NCBI GenBank assembly: GCA_033816765.1
Contig: CM066289.1
Coordinates: forward strand, 3,658,001 to 3,722,000
DNA from: Nothopassalora personata
Taxonomy: Eukaryota > Ascomycota > Dothideomycetes > Mycosphaerellales > Mycosphaerellaceae
DNA length: 64,000 nucleotides
Direction: 5' to 3'
The notes below the pieces were generated by a model, which saw only the letters and a program-made list of their open reading frames with translations, searched no databases and was not told where the DNA came from. This document shows, piece by piece, positions 34,432 through 46,353 of this stretch (position 1 is the stretch's first letter; each line of letters begins with the position of its first letter). A program made the position numbers and the translations under genes.

Positions 34432-36162
34432 TGACTTGAGGGCATATCGTCCCTGCAAGCGAGGTCGGAAGAGTGGGCGAGCCAGTGCAATGCGTGCTGT
34501 GTTGTGCGATGTCGAGGTGTAACGCGTCGTTGCGCGCCAAATAGTCTATCGCGGCCGCCGGGTAAGTCTCGGAAGCGGGGACTGCGGACAAATTTCCGCG
34601 TTCACATGCAAAGAGATCATCATTCACCTGACTCGCGAAGTATACGAGATGAATACAGAAGGATCTGCGTGATGGCAATGTCGGCCATGTTCCTGACATA
34701 GTCTCTCAGCCCTCATGTATGACTTAGCAGTAGTTTGAGTGCACAACCCAAGTCGCCAGTTGGGGAGATATGTGCGCCGGCTAATGAAACATGAGGAGCC
34801 GGACTTCTGATAATCTGGATCATGCTTGACTCCTTCTCGGAAATGAGGAGCATGGGATGATCCATGCGGGAAGCAAAACGCTCTTGGGCATGTCTGCGCA
34901 AATACCCAGAGTAGATAGTCGCCGTGGCATCTTTTCAGGTCGCCTGAACTTGTTGGCGGAGTGCTCGTGGTACTGACGTCCATGTCGAAATGACCAAGAT
35001 ATTGCTCAGCCGCGCAAGACTGGATGCCCAACCTGTGTGACGGTGTGCCACTGTGTGTGCTTTTAACAAGCCAAAGGAGTGCATTAGGCCCGAAAGATCG
35101 GAGTTGGGATAGTGGACGAAGGCTGAGGCTCGTAGCTGAGACGGCTCGATCGCTCAGTAGCTCTCGCATTACATGCTTGTGCACGAATGGTCACCATCCA
35201 TCTTCGCCATTGGTGAAGATCCGCCTCAATCGCTCGAGAATTCTCGTCTCTCCATCAATGTACGCACGAGCTTCAGCCCCACCGTCTTCGTGATACCATT
35301 CGAGCTGTCTGGCGTGCCCAGCAATGTTACAACACTATGTCTTTCCATCATCACCAGGTCGGGTTTGACTGGCTATTCGGGCTTGACTGGCTATTCGGGT
35401 TTGACTGAATAGCAAATCCCTCTTCACTGTTTAGAGCCGTTCTTCGGCTTCCCACGCAGAGATGTGCAATCCCCACTATACCGCCCCACAGAAGCTGAAG
35501 TCGAGCGATTCAGTGCGACTACAGACCATAGTAGGTATCACTACTTTGACAAACTTCTAACACAAAGCTCAATTCTGCATCTACCGTGTCTTCTGATGGT
35601 GCCCAGAAATCTTGTCGCTCCTGTCAAACGTTCATAGCGTAACTTTAGCAAACATGGCGTACAGTGGTTTCCATTCGCGACTCAACAAATGCTTTTTAAT
35701 AACGAAGCAAGCAGTCAGAGATCTGGAATTATGGCCCTGGCAAAGACGCTGGAAAAGCGAATGGTGGTTGACGGAGCATGACACGAGATACTCGGCCATG
35801 CCCGTGGCTTGGGCCGCGGAGCAGCACACCACGAACTGGCCGCACAAGGAGCAGCGTTTCCTGTAGAAGTAGAAGGAGGAGGCAAGAAAATGTTGAGGAA
35901 TGCAGGCATCGTTAAGCTGAATGCATCAGTGTCTGAACAGTATTCAGAAGCGTTTGGGTGTGGCGCGTAGCGTGCTTACTACAGCCGTAGAAATGTGGCG
36001 TTCATCGAGGAGACAAGCTCGCGGCCACACTCTTAAGAAAATCTTCGTCTTTCAATCGCGTGTCGCTTCAAGTGACAGCACCACATAGTCTCACCAAATC
36101 CAACGCTGATACCGCCAACGACTCCAGACTGTTGAGCTGAGTCCACTACATCTCGAGTCAGC
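34432..36162. other. Long divergent intergenic region
   Basis: About 1.7 kb between SLX4 (-) and the orphan gene at 36163 (+). Open frames reach 186 codons on the minus strand (34624-35184) but start at a non-ATG codon and show no motif. It contains the small repeat at 35361. Confidence 0.4.
35361..35413. repeat. 18-bp direct repeat, three copies
   Basis: Units gggtttgactggctattc (35361-35378) and gggcttgactggctattc (35379-35396), then a partial third copy gggtttgactgaatagc (35397-35413). Confidence 0.8.
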
Positions 36163-38449
36163 ATGGCGACAACCACTGCTGCTCCGACTGCCATCTTCGC
36201 CATCCCAACAGAGCTATGGGACAACGTCCAGAAGAATCTTCCATCCATCAGAGACCGAGTGAACGCCAGCCTCGCATTTCGCGACACCAACAATCAGGGT
36301 CGCAGCCAGATTCTCAGCTGGAAGCTCCAATGCGAGAAGATCACAGAAGAAGCCGATATCAAAGCAAACATTCTGGGAAGCAACAGACTCGCCAAAACCT
36401 TCGCCAGACATCTACATATCGATCCTGATGCGTGGCATCCCAAGAAGTTGAAGCCATCTCCTTCGAGCCTGATCCTCCAACATCATCCAAACGTGAGTCA
36501 GTACACGTACACGAGACTTCGTCGTAACCAGGCGTCCCTCAACATCCGTCGAGACATACTGGATGCAAGCCAGGACCACGACCAAGACCGCACAAGACGA
36601 GCAATCCTCTTTCCATCAGGACAAGCTGGCCCAGCTGCCGGCGGATACCCTCGCGAACGCGGGTGTGCTACTTTCCTCTTCGACATTGTTCGCAACTATG
36701 GGCATCTCGGCGATGTATGTCAAGCACGCCTCTGCCACATTTCAGACGGTAGGAGTGATGCAGATCATAAGATCACGCTCTGCGAAGCACACACGCGCGA
36801 GAACATACGCTCTCTACAGTACTGTAAGCATTTACTCCGGCTTTGGCGACGCATGATTCAGACTAACGTTATCTAGCCTCCCAGAGACTATCATCTTTCG
36901 GCATTCGCATTACTTCCAACGATACCCAGCAAGGAGCGATATTGTCGTGGGCTCATCCCTACAGCATCGAAGGTGTCTTCAAGGCATTACCTCAGACCGA
37001 AATCGATGTGATAACTCGTGGCATTTATGGAAATTCATGGATCGAACTTCAACAGCCTCGCATCGCGAATCGCTTCAGCGCTCGACAACGAGAGTTTAAA
37101 GGCCGTCAATACTCTGCGTGCATCAAAGCGGTCCGTCTAATTAGGAATTGGTTCTCCGGGTACCTGCAACACGGTCAGGTACCAAAAGATACCGAGATCT
37201 TGGGCAGTGTCATTCCGAGAGATCTGGCTCCTGCATTCAGAAGCGCTACAGGCTACAATTTGAACACTCACACAGCCATCATCGAGCTGCTTCAGTACAG
37301 CGCGAGTGTTTACATGGCAAAGCCACCAAAAAGTGAGACGTGTCATCAAGACACCTCACCACATATGCTGGGCCTATTGGAGGACGTTTGAGCTGATGAT
37401 GTGGCCGCCAAGTGGGTCAAAGACGGATTACAGGTACTGGGATGGTACAGTGAGTGAATGATTCCTTTTAAGTTATGTGGGACACTGACGGTACACAGCG
37501 AGACTGGAAATGCTACGCCTCGGCATTGTGGCCGAGAAGGCGTACGAGCCCCTGATCATCTCACGAAGTTACGACACACCATCAGAGCAGTCCTACTGCA
37601 CCATTCTCGAGGTAGAACAGATGTGCATGGCGATACACGACTGTCCGCTGGAATATCTACAGCAAAGCATCGACAGCATCACTCAACGTCGCAACCTCTC
37701 GACCTACCTTCACGTTCAAGCAGCAATAGATGAGCTTGAGCGTCAAGTAGGGCCAGGGCTGGCAGAAGCACTGTTTGACATTTGTTCTGTGGTCCCAGAT
37801 AGCAGCCACAGGACGGATGTCTGCATTCACGGAGCTTCCGCCATCCCGGAACCTACCCAACGCACGCTCTTGGTTGCAAGGATCTGCTGGGGTGTGGATT
37901 GAGCACTACGAAGCTTTTTTGATGGAGCACTACAGGGCCCACGAGCAAGACGTTTATCTGGCTCGATCTGTGGCAGAAGTTAACAAAGAGGACGTCCAAG
38001 TCATGGTCAGAGATTTCTGGAAGCACAGCAAGCTGCCGTGTCCCATGACAGGAACAAAAGAGTGGTGCAGCAACAAGTACGCCATGATCATTTTTGACGA
38101 ACCCGAAGAGTCCGACCTCTGGAAGTTCAAGAAAATTGATCCCGCGCTGTCTGGTCCATGGCGAGAAGTGCTTGGATGTTTCGAGGACCGCATCTTCGGG
38201 GTCGCTAAGGCATGCGTCGACCAATTTGTTGAGGAGATGAGTATGGAGCTTTTCGGCGAGGAGGTCGAGCCTTTCTGCTGCGGTCGTATTCTTTGGTTCG
38301 ATGATTCGCAAACACCGGCATTTCTGCAACCTCAACAGAAGACCGAGGTCCAGCAAGCACGAATACACTACGGTTTCCCCACTCCTCATCAGCTGGAAGC
38401 CTGGCAAGGCGAGAGAGAAGAGGAAGATGTCGTTATGAGCGACCTCTAG
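36163..38449 (+). CDS. Five-exon orphan protein with an F-box-like N terminus
   Basis: The best model is 36163-36823, 36877-37332, 37393-37449, 37499-37746 and 37799-38449, 690 residues, with all phases compatible. Intron 1 is textbook (gtaagc, actaac, atctag). Intron 3 has gtgagt..cacag. Intron 4 (gtaggg..cccag) is needed to keep the long last frame open. Intron 2 is the weak point: gtgaga..tttgag has a GAG acceptor, and if it is not spliced the frame meets a TGA at 37389-37391. The N terminus FAIPTELWDNVQKNLPSIRD resembles an F-box; FRDTNNQGRSQIL follows. The rest is unrecognised (RSATGYNLNTHTAIIELLQY, GVWIEHYEAFLMEHYRAHEQ) and ends with a cysteine pair region (FCCGRILWFDD) and an acidic tail. 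It may be a Skp1-binding receptor. That rests on the N terminus alone. Confidence 0.55.
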
Positions 38450-39141
38450 CTTTAGAGGCGAATTGTGGGTTACTAGGGGCAGAAAGGTGAGCGAAAGCTT
38501 CTCGCGTTGCCGAAGACCAGCTCTCTGAGCTTGATGGGAATCGAGAGAGCATGAACATAACGCGACTCTCTGCGGGCATAGAAACCGTTCTGATTCATTA
38601 GTAGCGAAGCTCAGTGTTGTAGCGGACCGCCTGCAGTCCACGTTGTTGCAACAAACCAAGCGCATTTCTCCTTCGAGACTTTTCACATCACTCCGGTCGA
38701 GGCCTGGTCATACATCAACAACCTAGCATGAGGAGCACAGAGTGGAAGCACAAGAGCCACTACAACCTTACCGGAACATTCATCGACGACATGAGCAACA
38801 GCACCATGTAAAAACAGCGAGTGACGGTCTACGGCATTCAAAGAAAACAATATCTGTTTGATGCACTTTGCTGCTCCTTGACTCAGTCCATTCCTTTGTA
38901 TGTACTGTAGCCTGCGCTAACGTAGCACCTGAGAGCAGCGCTGTCGCAATTGACAGATCCATCTGTCTTACCATGATGCGCCGTGAGCATGCAGAAGTAG
39001 TGCCGCTTAGGGCGCGGACGACGCGTACTTCGCTTATCGCTTTCGAGAAAGGGCCTTCAACCATGAACAGTCGGCCCTTTTGGCTCGCCCATGAGTATGA
39101 AGTTTTTGAGTTGTGTGTGATGTAGTGAGGGCTACTTGACC
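38450..39141. other. Convergent intergenic region
   Basis: About 690 bp between two 3' ends. No supported gene. Confidence 0.4.
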
Positions 39142-39526
39142 TCAACGCTTCTTTTGCGCCCCCGCCTGCTGCAGCTTTTTCATCTCTTCCGTGATATTCA
39201 CACCCTCGACCTTGACTGTGGGCAGAGGGTTGTTTACATCAACGCACTCGGCGCGCTTGGGTCCGTTGGGGAGACAGTAGATCTTAGCGCCCTCCTTGAA
39301 ATTCTCGGTAAGGCCTGCAGCACAGTTAGTGCCCAGTGCTCCTACAGGTCGAGCCTTTACCTCCGTTCGAGAGCTTGCAATTCTCCTGGTGGTGGGGTAA
39401 GATGACTTTGATCTTCGACTTGGAGGCGAACGGAAAGGTAGTGGTGTTGGACTGGTCGGAAGAGGACTCACTGCTAGAGCGCTTGTGGTTGTCGTTCGCA
39501 TTCTGGTAGGCCTGGTCTCTGTGCCG
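39142..39526 (-). CDS. Small conserved-looking protein, 5' exon not placed
   Basis: Two exons, 39526-39361 and 39314-39142, joined by a convincing 46-bp intron (gtaaag, branch cactaact, acceptor ctgcag), encode 112 residues: RDQAYQNANDNHKRSSSES, FPFASKSKIKVILPHHQENC, then across the junction CKLSNGGLTENFKEGAKIYC, PNGPKRAECVDVNNPLPTVK and a Lys-rich end. The phase change hides this gene if the intron is ignored. The left exon begins right after a ctag acceptor, so at least one short 5' exon carrying the ATG lies upstream (beyond 39527) and could not be identified. Three cysteines and the GxxIYCLPNG block look like a small folded domain. Function unknown. Confidence 0.55.
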
Positions 39527-40869
39527 CTAGGCATGGTATGGGTGAAGTGGACAAGTTCGGGATTGCAAAGTCGGAAGTGGTGCAGTAGATGCGTCGAGGC
39601 GCTCGGTGGCTGTGCTGTTGCGGTGTTCATGAATCTGCTGTAGAATCGAGGACCTGAGACAGATGAGAAGTCGTTTAATGTAATTCGCTCGATGTTCTTC
39701 TGTCCCTTGACCTAAATGTCTCAGTTGATGAGTGGCGGCGTCGCGTCAGCCTTGAAGCTTAGTCGCGTGGCAACCAACAACAATGGACCCCCAGCCACAT
39801 CAGAATCGGTCGACGTTTGCACTTCGGAGACGGAGACTAGCCTTCGCCTTAGGCGCCGCAGTGGAGCGAAGACCTGATGCTTGTGCTTAAAATGCCGGGA
39901 GGATGTGGCATCAGAAAGTTCCCATACCAGCAAACAACATTGCCATGGTCTTTATTTACGTTCGTGGAATCTCCAAGAAGCGGGAATATGTAAGTAGGTA
40001 TCGATCAGTATCAAAATGTCCGCGAGACTAATCGACCTTCGACTCTAACCCTTCTCGCATCTGACGCGTATCGCTTCGTTATTCCTCGCACATTCTATCA
40101 GCGTCCAGTTTGAGCCACAACACCCACTGTTTGAGCCGTACGACTAATTCGACCAGCTCCTTGACCTTAGCTTCATCGAGTATGTACACAATGCTCACGG
40201 TGCTTGCTGTGACCAAAAGTACAATTAGTCTTCAGCAGGCGAGCCATTGCTCTGATGAGAGCGCCGTAAAGCCGGATAGACCAATTTGAGCCCTGACGTC
40301 AGTCAAAGGTAAAGCTACATATATATGAAAGAAAATCCAGCCCTCAATGCTTATGGTGTAAGATGGGTTAGATCTAGGCGTAGAATAAGCCCTGCCTTAC
40401 ACTAAGGCAGATACCCAGTTCAGTTCGCTTACTTGCATACTCCCAGTGATCTTACTACATCATATTTGTTCATGTCATTTCGACATATGCGCACAAAGTT
40501 GTAGGTTCAACTCCTACCAAGCAATCTCACGTTGCTATCTCTTTTTGCACTTTTTTGCCCTTCCGCGCCCTGAGCAACGGGAGTCGCAATCGAGTGCACG
40601 ATTTATGACCAACGGCAGCTTCAGTCATTGCGTTTGCTCATGTTGCTGATATGTACCAAACACGATCGCTGGCTAAAAGGCGATATTTTGTCCTTTCCGC
40701 TCGTTCTTCAAGGATCACATGAGACATGCTTGGCAAAATCTTGCCCGAGAAATAATGCTCCAGATCACGCTCCACGAAGACAAGTTAATATTGTAGCACC
40801 ATGAAAAATGAAGCAACGGCATACTGTTTCGTACTATCAACGCGTCGCTGAACCGCTCCACCGCCGATC
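39527..40869. other. No confident gene
   Basis: About 1.3 kb, locally AT-rich (about 40300-40520). It must hold the 5' exon and promoter of the small gene at its left. No RNA gene was accepted here (see rejected items). Confidence 0.35.
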
Positions 40870-41547
40870 TCAACTCCAATGCCCCGAAGCCAAGCTGACG
40901 CGACCGTAAACGATGCCCACCACGATCGCCGAAAAATGCATGCCATGGGCGATTTCCGATTCCTCTCTCACCCGTATCGAGTCCAAAACATTGTAGATGT
41001 CCTCCACCGACTGCACACACACCACGCCACAGACGATGTTCTCCGTTGCCCAAACCCCGCAACCATTTGCAAGACCAAACCAACAAGGTCTGCTTGTCGC
41101 CAAAGCAGCCAAGATTGCGTAAGCAACGCCGCTCACGCCGCGAACCCCATTGTCCTGCTGATACCTTCTCATCCACCCGAGCTCAACAACACTCCCAAGC
41201 CATTGCGCAGTCATTGCCACGAAGAAGATGTCGCGCGCAGACACCGGAGAAGAAGAGAGTTGCCACATTGCTAAAAATAGGGACACCATATTCCCAAAAT
41301 AGTGCGGATAGTCTTCATGCGAGAAGGCAGAGATGATCCACGACCAGCGCGGATCTGAGGTGCGAGAGAGGACTGTGTGTTGTTGTAGCCACTGTTGAAA
41401 GCGGCAGCGGCGGCAGTCTTGTCGTAGGCTCGCGAGAAGGTAGTGATGGCATTGGCCCTTTCGGGTGGAGACCAGTGCAACTTGCAACTTCGAGGAGAGC
41501 AGCATGATGATGAAGATGGCGCGCTTTGGTGGAAATACTGGCGCCAT
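40870..41547 (-). CDS. Rhomboid-family intramembrane serine protease
   Basis: Cleaves transmembrane segments of partner proteins within the bilayer. The frame from the ATG at 41547 gives 225 residues. Rhomboid marks appear in order: SWIISAFSHEDYPHYFGNM (His-rich L1/TM2 with Asn86), GVRGVSGVAYAILAALA holding the GxSG motif with Ser139, and AHGMHFSAIVVGIVYG with the TM6 histidine (His204) and the G-helix. Family members usually have six or seven spans. Here the first 60 residues are poorly defined, with one hydrophobic stretch (FIIMLLSSKLQVALV), and other frames upstream at 41560-41640 also encode a hydrophobic segment (GVPILLILSLLLCC), so an upstream exon may be missing from this model. Localisation (Golgi, ER or mitochondria) cannot be told. 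Confidence 0.7.
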   Translation of the reverse strand: MAPVFPPKRAIFIIMLLSSKLQVALVSTRKGQCHHYLLASLRQDCRRCRFQQWLQQHTVLSRTSDPRWSWIISAFSHEDYPHYFGNMVSLFLAMWQLSSSPVSARDIFFVAMTAQWLGSVVELGWMRRYQQDNGVRGVSGVAYAILAALATSRPCWFGLANGCGVWATENIVCGVVCVQSVEDIYNVLDSIRVREESEIAHGMHFSAIVVGIVYGRVSLASGHWS

Positions 41548-42474
41548 AGCTGCTTGATGTGATGATTTTGAGGCTGCCGACTGTACAGCATAGGAGAAGG
41601 CTCAAGATCAGGAGGATGGGCACGCCGAACATCACATAGACTGCAATGCCAGCCAGCCGTTGCGAAGCTCACCTCAATAGCACTAATGCAATCTAAGCTT
41701 GAAAGGCAAGGAGAAGGCGACAATAGTTTGGGATAACGGATAACAGTAACAAGTGGATGGTGTCTGTGCTACTATGCCGCTCTTGAGCTGGATCGTCTGT
41801 AATCGAAATGCGTCGACCACTCCAAGCTATAGTGTCCAGCGGATGATAAGAGCATGTGCCATATTGCGAGGCTATTTCATCACCATTGAGATTGATCGGA
41901 AGGACGGCATTGCTCGCAAGCGATCTCATAGCACCAGGCCTCTGAATGACAGTCAATATATAACACGCTTAGACGATTATATGCTGAGGAACTGCTTCTC
42001 AACGCGATCTGAAGCTCCGCGTCTTGCGTAGGAATACTGGAACTACTGAAATCCATATTCTTCGGCCTTCCTCCATCGATCTTGATATTTTACTTCATCA
42101 CGATATGCGCCACCATGAGCTCTTCTTACTGGCTAGCAAAGAACCGTTCAGGACATGGGTATCTTCCATGTTCGAAGCTGAGAAAGTCACTGCCCGTAGC
42201 AATCAAGCCTTGGTTCTTCTGTTCCAGAACGTTCTTGAGTTTGTCTGGATGATCACCAGCATCCTTCACTTGCTCAAGGTATGCTTCACGAGGCTTGCTG
42301 AAGAGGGAGCCATCCCATTATGGGGCGATGTCGCCGTAGAATGCTGCGTCAGTATGTATGGGACGGTCTGGTGTGGCAATACACACGCCAGCCGGGATAT
42401 GAAGACCGCTGCTGAGATCGACGGAAGGATTCAGCCAATCTCTCACTGCTTACCTTCACGCCACAAACCCCAAT
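41548..42474. other. No confident gene
   Basis: About 930 bp. It includes a hydrophobic minus-strand frame near 41560-41640 that might be an upstream exon of the rhomboid gene. Otherwise nothing is supported. Confidence 0.35.
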
Positions 42475-43715
42475 TTACATTTGGTCTTTCTGCTCTCCAT
42501 TGTCCTTCTTTCCCATGGCATTCGACGAGGAAGCTTGGTGAATTGAGCTGATATGCTTCTTGAGGTAGTTCAAGATATTTGCATCATTCGTTACGTCCAT
42601 GCCTGGCGAGACCTCTTGCCCAATGCGAATGTATTCTGGAATTGCCTGCAGTCCTTTGCGTGCATCCTTGTATGCTACGACATCGACCTCCTGGCGGAGT
42701 GGGCTCGTGAGCCAGTTAGGGCTGATGATTGCAGTATCGAGTTTGCTTGTAGAGCGAATTGTCATGTTGCCTCTACTGAGAGTTGTAATGACAATGTTAA
42801 TGACGACACCTTACCGTCGGAAGCTGTCACCACTCGGCTGGAGCTGGTCAGGGAGTTCTCAATAAGTGGCCGGTCAGCTGACAAAACGGCGGCAAGGGCT
42901 TTCTGTATCGTGGTCTTGAACACAGATCGATCTAAAAAAACGTCTGCCAAGCACCTACAACCAGGCCAATTCTTTTGAGAGCCCCAGTGTCATGCAAGAG
43001 CAATTGCTGAGTTGCTTGCTCGTATGGACCAGTTCGCTGCCAGTAGCCATTCACGGAGATCTTTCAGACTGGTCCACCGACATTGCATGAGTAGCTGCGG
43101 CGAGTGATAAGCATTGGCAGAGACAATGACTTCCTTGCGAGCAGTCAAAGTGAAAGCCCGCATGCCACAGTTGGTAACGTTGACATCAGTAATAGTGCCG
43201 TCTTGAGAGATGACGTTCCTAGCCTGAGCGTTGATTTATGCCGCCCAGCTGGGACGGCCAAGTACCTGCGATAGGAACGAGCTCTCGGCTGAGCTGCGCA
43301 GACCATTTGTTTCATCGATCGTGGACTTCCACCAGCCATAGCCTTCCAGCTCACCGCTTGCAAAGTCGGATAGTGACTCCAGATCAAGTATTGAGAATGC
43401 AGCAGCAGCATACTGTGATATTGGGTGAAAATATCCTGGATGACTGACATGCAATGGCTGCAGCTGACCGGATTCCATAGTGCAAGCCGAAGTATCGTAC
43501 ACAGATCCGTCAATCGTGCGTTTCATGATATTTGTCGTAAGCTTCATGCTACGCCCGTAGAACTCTTTCATGTTGTCCCAGTTCCAATATTGCTCACCAA
43601 CGTGGTCAGCCCAAGCCTGCAAGGCGCCTTTCGTTGGTCAACGGTACATGATCTGGTTTCTGCCGCTCTTCCCGCCCAAGCTCTTGCCTTGAGCATAGTG
43701 GATGACTCCGGTGTC
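42475..43715 (-). pseudogene. Broken GMC oxidoreductase
   Basis: GMC enzymes are FAD-dependent alcohol, aldehyde or sugar oxidoreductases. Pieces in the correct order are readable on the minus strand: YAQGKSLGGKSGRNQIMYR (GMC signature 1 region) then a TGA where CGA would fit, PTKGALQAWADHVGEQYWNW, DNMKEFYGRSMKLT, a long stretch ending YGWWKSTIDETNGLRSS, then in another phase CGMRAFTLTARKEVIVSANA followed by YHSPQLLMQ (the 'SAGAxxSPQLL' signature 2), then after further breaks ISPNWLTSPLRQEVDVVAY and the C-terminal HQASSSNAMGKKDN that normally carries the proton-relay histidine. The N-terminal FAD-binding GxGxxG segment is not readable. Several stops and frameshifts mean it cannot make an enzyme as written. 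Confidence 0.75.
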
Positions 43716-46353
43716 AAGCTGTGATTCCGTGCAGACCCCCAGTTGGTCAATGGCTGAACAAAATATGTCAGGCATGCTCGAACACTACGTGTGATTTCTC
43801 GGCAACTCGTGCTGGCATGTCTTCGGTAGACGACATCAGCGAGCGCAACAGTCAACCAGTCGGCTTGCCTGACATCTTCTTATTCGATTGACTAACTAGC
43901 GTTTGAACTGACTAACTGACTGATGCCGCTGGGCCTGGCTTAGTGAAGTCACTAACTAGCAAATTGTCAGTAATAATCACAGTGATGACGGACTAATGGC
44001 CTTGAAATCGGCATTTTGGTCCCAGTTTGGAGAAGTCAGACCAAAAAATTGAAACCGGGAAGCAACTGTACCTTTGAATCAGTCAACTAACTGCTTGACT
44101 GCCTAGATAGCCACTAATGACCTCCGGGCGCAGTTGAACAGTTTGTTAACTACTAAGTCGGTTGACTGTTGCGCACACTGGACGAGACCTTCTGTATTTC
44201 ACACTTACCTGCCACTCTTCCTCCTCTACACCGATCCGCTGCTCTGACCAGTATTGCATCTGACTCCAGTTGCCATTGCCGAGCTCGTAAAAGCTGCCTG
44301 CCTAACCAAGGCCCCGGAAGCATTGCTATGTTCTTGAAGGCGAGATGCAAAGACAGACCATCGAAGATTTCGTGAGCATGCCTCTGTTTTGTGTTTCCAG
44401 TACGTTGGTACCGCCATCGAAGTGTCCCACTCTTGCTCCGTTGTAGATCATCGTGGATATACCGTAACAGGTAATTTGGCGTCCCCGACTCCGCTAGAAC
44501 TAGCTTAATGCAGATCGTGCATACTGCTTACGCGGCTGAAGCCAAAGCTGATTTTGATGCTACGAAAGAAGGATTCCGCAGCCATCGCCGGCACATATTC
44601 AGATTTTGGTCCAAACACGAGTGAAAATCTTGTCCTGAAAAAGTGTTTGTACTTTGTTGAGGCGCGATCGTGGGAAAGCTTGAAGGGTGTCCTTGCACGA
44701 GGGAGTCGAAGCTCCCGCAAACAACAGCTGGGAGCAGTTGCCGTGAAAGATCTTATGTGGTCTTTTCCCTCTATTCCACCATTTTAGACGTCGCAGTCTT
44801 TGGCCGCCTTCATGAGTTCGAATCGTGGCGAAGGACGGTTGTAGCTTTGGACTCTATAGCAATGGCCGCCGGGCTGTATAGCGTTGTCTGTAGTTCGAAG
44901 GGCATTGAGTCGGCGAGAGAGGCGAATGTGCACTCGCAGGCCTAGCATAACGAGGTGATGTCAGCTCAGTCGAACAAAACTATCGTTTGTCAGCCTTACC
45001 AACGCATCTGGAAGAGACAAAGCTTCGGCCAACTCGGCATAGCCTGACAGCAATGATAACAAACCATTCTAAGGCAAGGGTTCGCGGCAGTGAGGGTTCG
45101 GAAGCCAGTCTCACCGACTACAGCGTGGCTCAGCTCTGTTTAGGTCTTGGTTGCAGTTCGATCAGCACATCGCAACTGAGAACCGCCAGTGCTGGCCTGT
45201 GACAAAGAGTCCAATTCGCATCTTTGACTTAGAATTCTTGACCGGCAATCTCTCGCGCACGCGGTCGGGATTATAATCAAAGAATCCATAGGATCTAGGG
45301 TGGGCAGATCCTTGGATCCTAGGCAAGTTCCAGTCCTGCACTCGAAGCTCGAAGATGAGCGTGGTAAAGCTCCTGAAAAGCGGAGTTGCCTGAGGTTGGA
45401 CAGATCCTCTATTCGCAATTGGTTGTCAAGAGAATGTCGCCAACTCATCACGTAGATGTGAGAAGTGTTGTATTCATCGTTCAAACGGCGGTCGCGCGTC
45501 GGACACCTGTCGCGCCAGGATGTTTGCTACAGCGTCACCATCTTCTCCCTATAGTCGCGCCTCAATGCCAAGTGTGCCATGTACCTCCATCTCCTGTTGC
45601 GTCCACATAGATACGAGTCGTGCCCTCTGGCTACTTCTCCCTCATTCGGCTGCCGACTTGGGGTCGTGGTATCGAGCCCGGTGGCAAACGCGTCGTGCTT
45701 CGATGTCGAGAATCGGTACTTCTGACGGTGACAATAACGGCGAGTGCGGAGGAATTAAAGCTTAGGTCCGTGTCAATGGGCTCGTGTTGTAGCGACCTGA
45801 GGGAAATCAGTACTCCAGCTCTGGAAAGACATTAGGCCAAGCTAGGTGTCTGCAAGCTGAATCTGTGGCCACCCGCTCTGATTACGCAACAACACAACAT
45901 TGTAAAAGCATATGCTGTACACGAAATGCTTGCCTGACTTGTGGAGTGGTACATGATGGTAGGTGGAGCTGTGATAGAGAATGTGGTGCATGGTTGTGTT
46001 GATCTGAAGGTCAGCCAGCCAGCAGCTGACGCCAGAGCACTCTCGCTCAAGGCGCCACACACCTCGTTGCCGGGTGTAGCACAACGTTGCAACGTTCAAT
46101 CGATACCGCTATTGCATGTAACGATTCTTTGGACGATAGGGAATCAGCGCTTTGCAGGTGGAGATGAAATTGGGCGCGTTCATGGTGGTTGTTGGCCAGC
46201 TGAAGTTCGCCTTCTCAACGAAGCTGTATGATGGCGTATCCACAACTGCCTCGAAACCCAACGATCAGCGCTAAATCCTCACAGTATCAACCACTCATGA
46301 GCACTGTGAGCAAGATCAATACAATGGGCTGAAGAGAGAGGCATGATAATTAG
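43716..46353. other. Relic-rich, no supported gene
   Basis: About 2.6 kb with short open frames only. The first 450 bases are AT-rich and full of CTAACT/TTGACT-like words (see the repeat at 43891) and may be the eroded 5' part of the GMC gene. From 44.2 to 46.3 kb I see nothing that can be named. Confidence 0.35.
43891..43960. repeat. Cluster of ACTAACTAGC/ACTAACTGAC words
   Basis: actaactagc occurs at 43891-43900 and again at 43951-43960, and actaactgac at 43911-43920. Related words (caactaactg, ttgactg) continue to about 44165 on an AT-rich background. Confidence 0.5.

Noticed and set aside
34624..35184. A 186-codon minus-strand open frame upstream of SLX4
   Set aside because: It starts at GTG, has no motif and no splice or promoter support.
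36487..36580. A possible intron at gtgagt (from 36493) in the first exon of the five-exon orphan
   Set aside because: The frame reads through without a stop, and splicing to the nearest usable acceptor (77 nt) would shift the frame away from the well-supported next junction.
40496..40530. A tRNA T-arm-like hairpin (gtagg, loop ttcaact, cctac)
   Set aside because: The bases that follow have no complementary 5' acceptor strand upstream, and no D arm or anticodon arm can be drawn at the right distance. Not a tRNA.
42024..42551. A 175-codon plus-strand open frame overlapping the end of the GMC relic
   Set aside because: It partly mirrors the antisense GMC coding pieces, which are recognisable, and carries no motif of its own.
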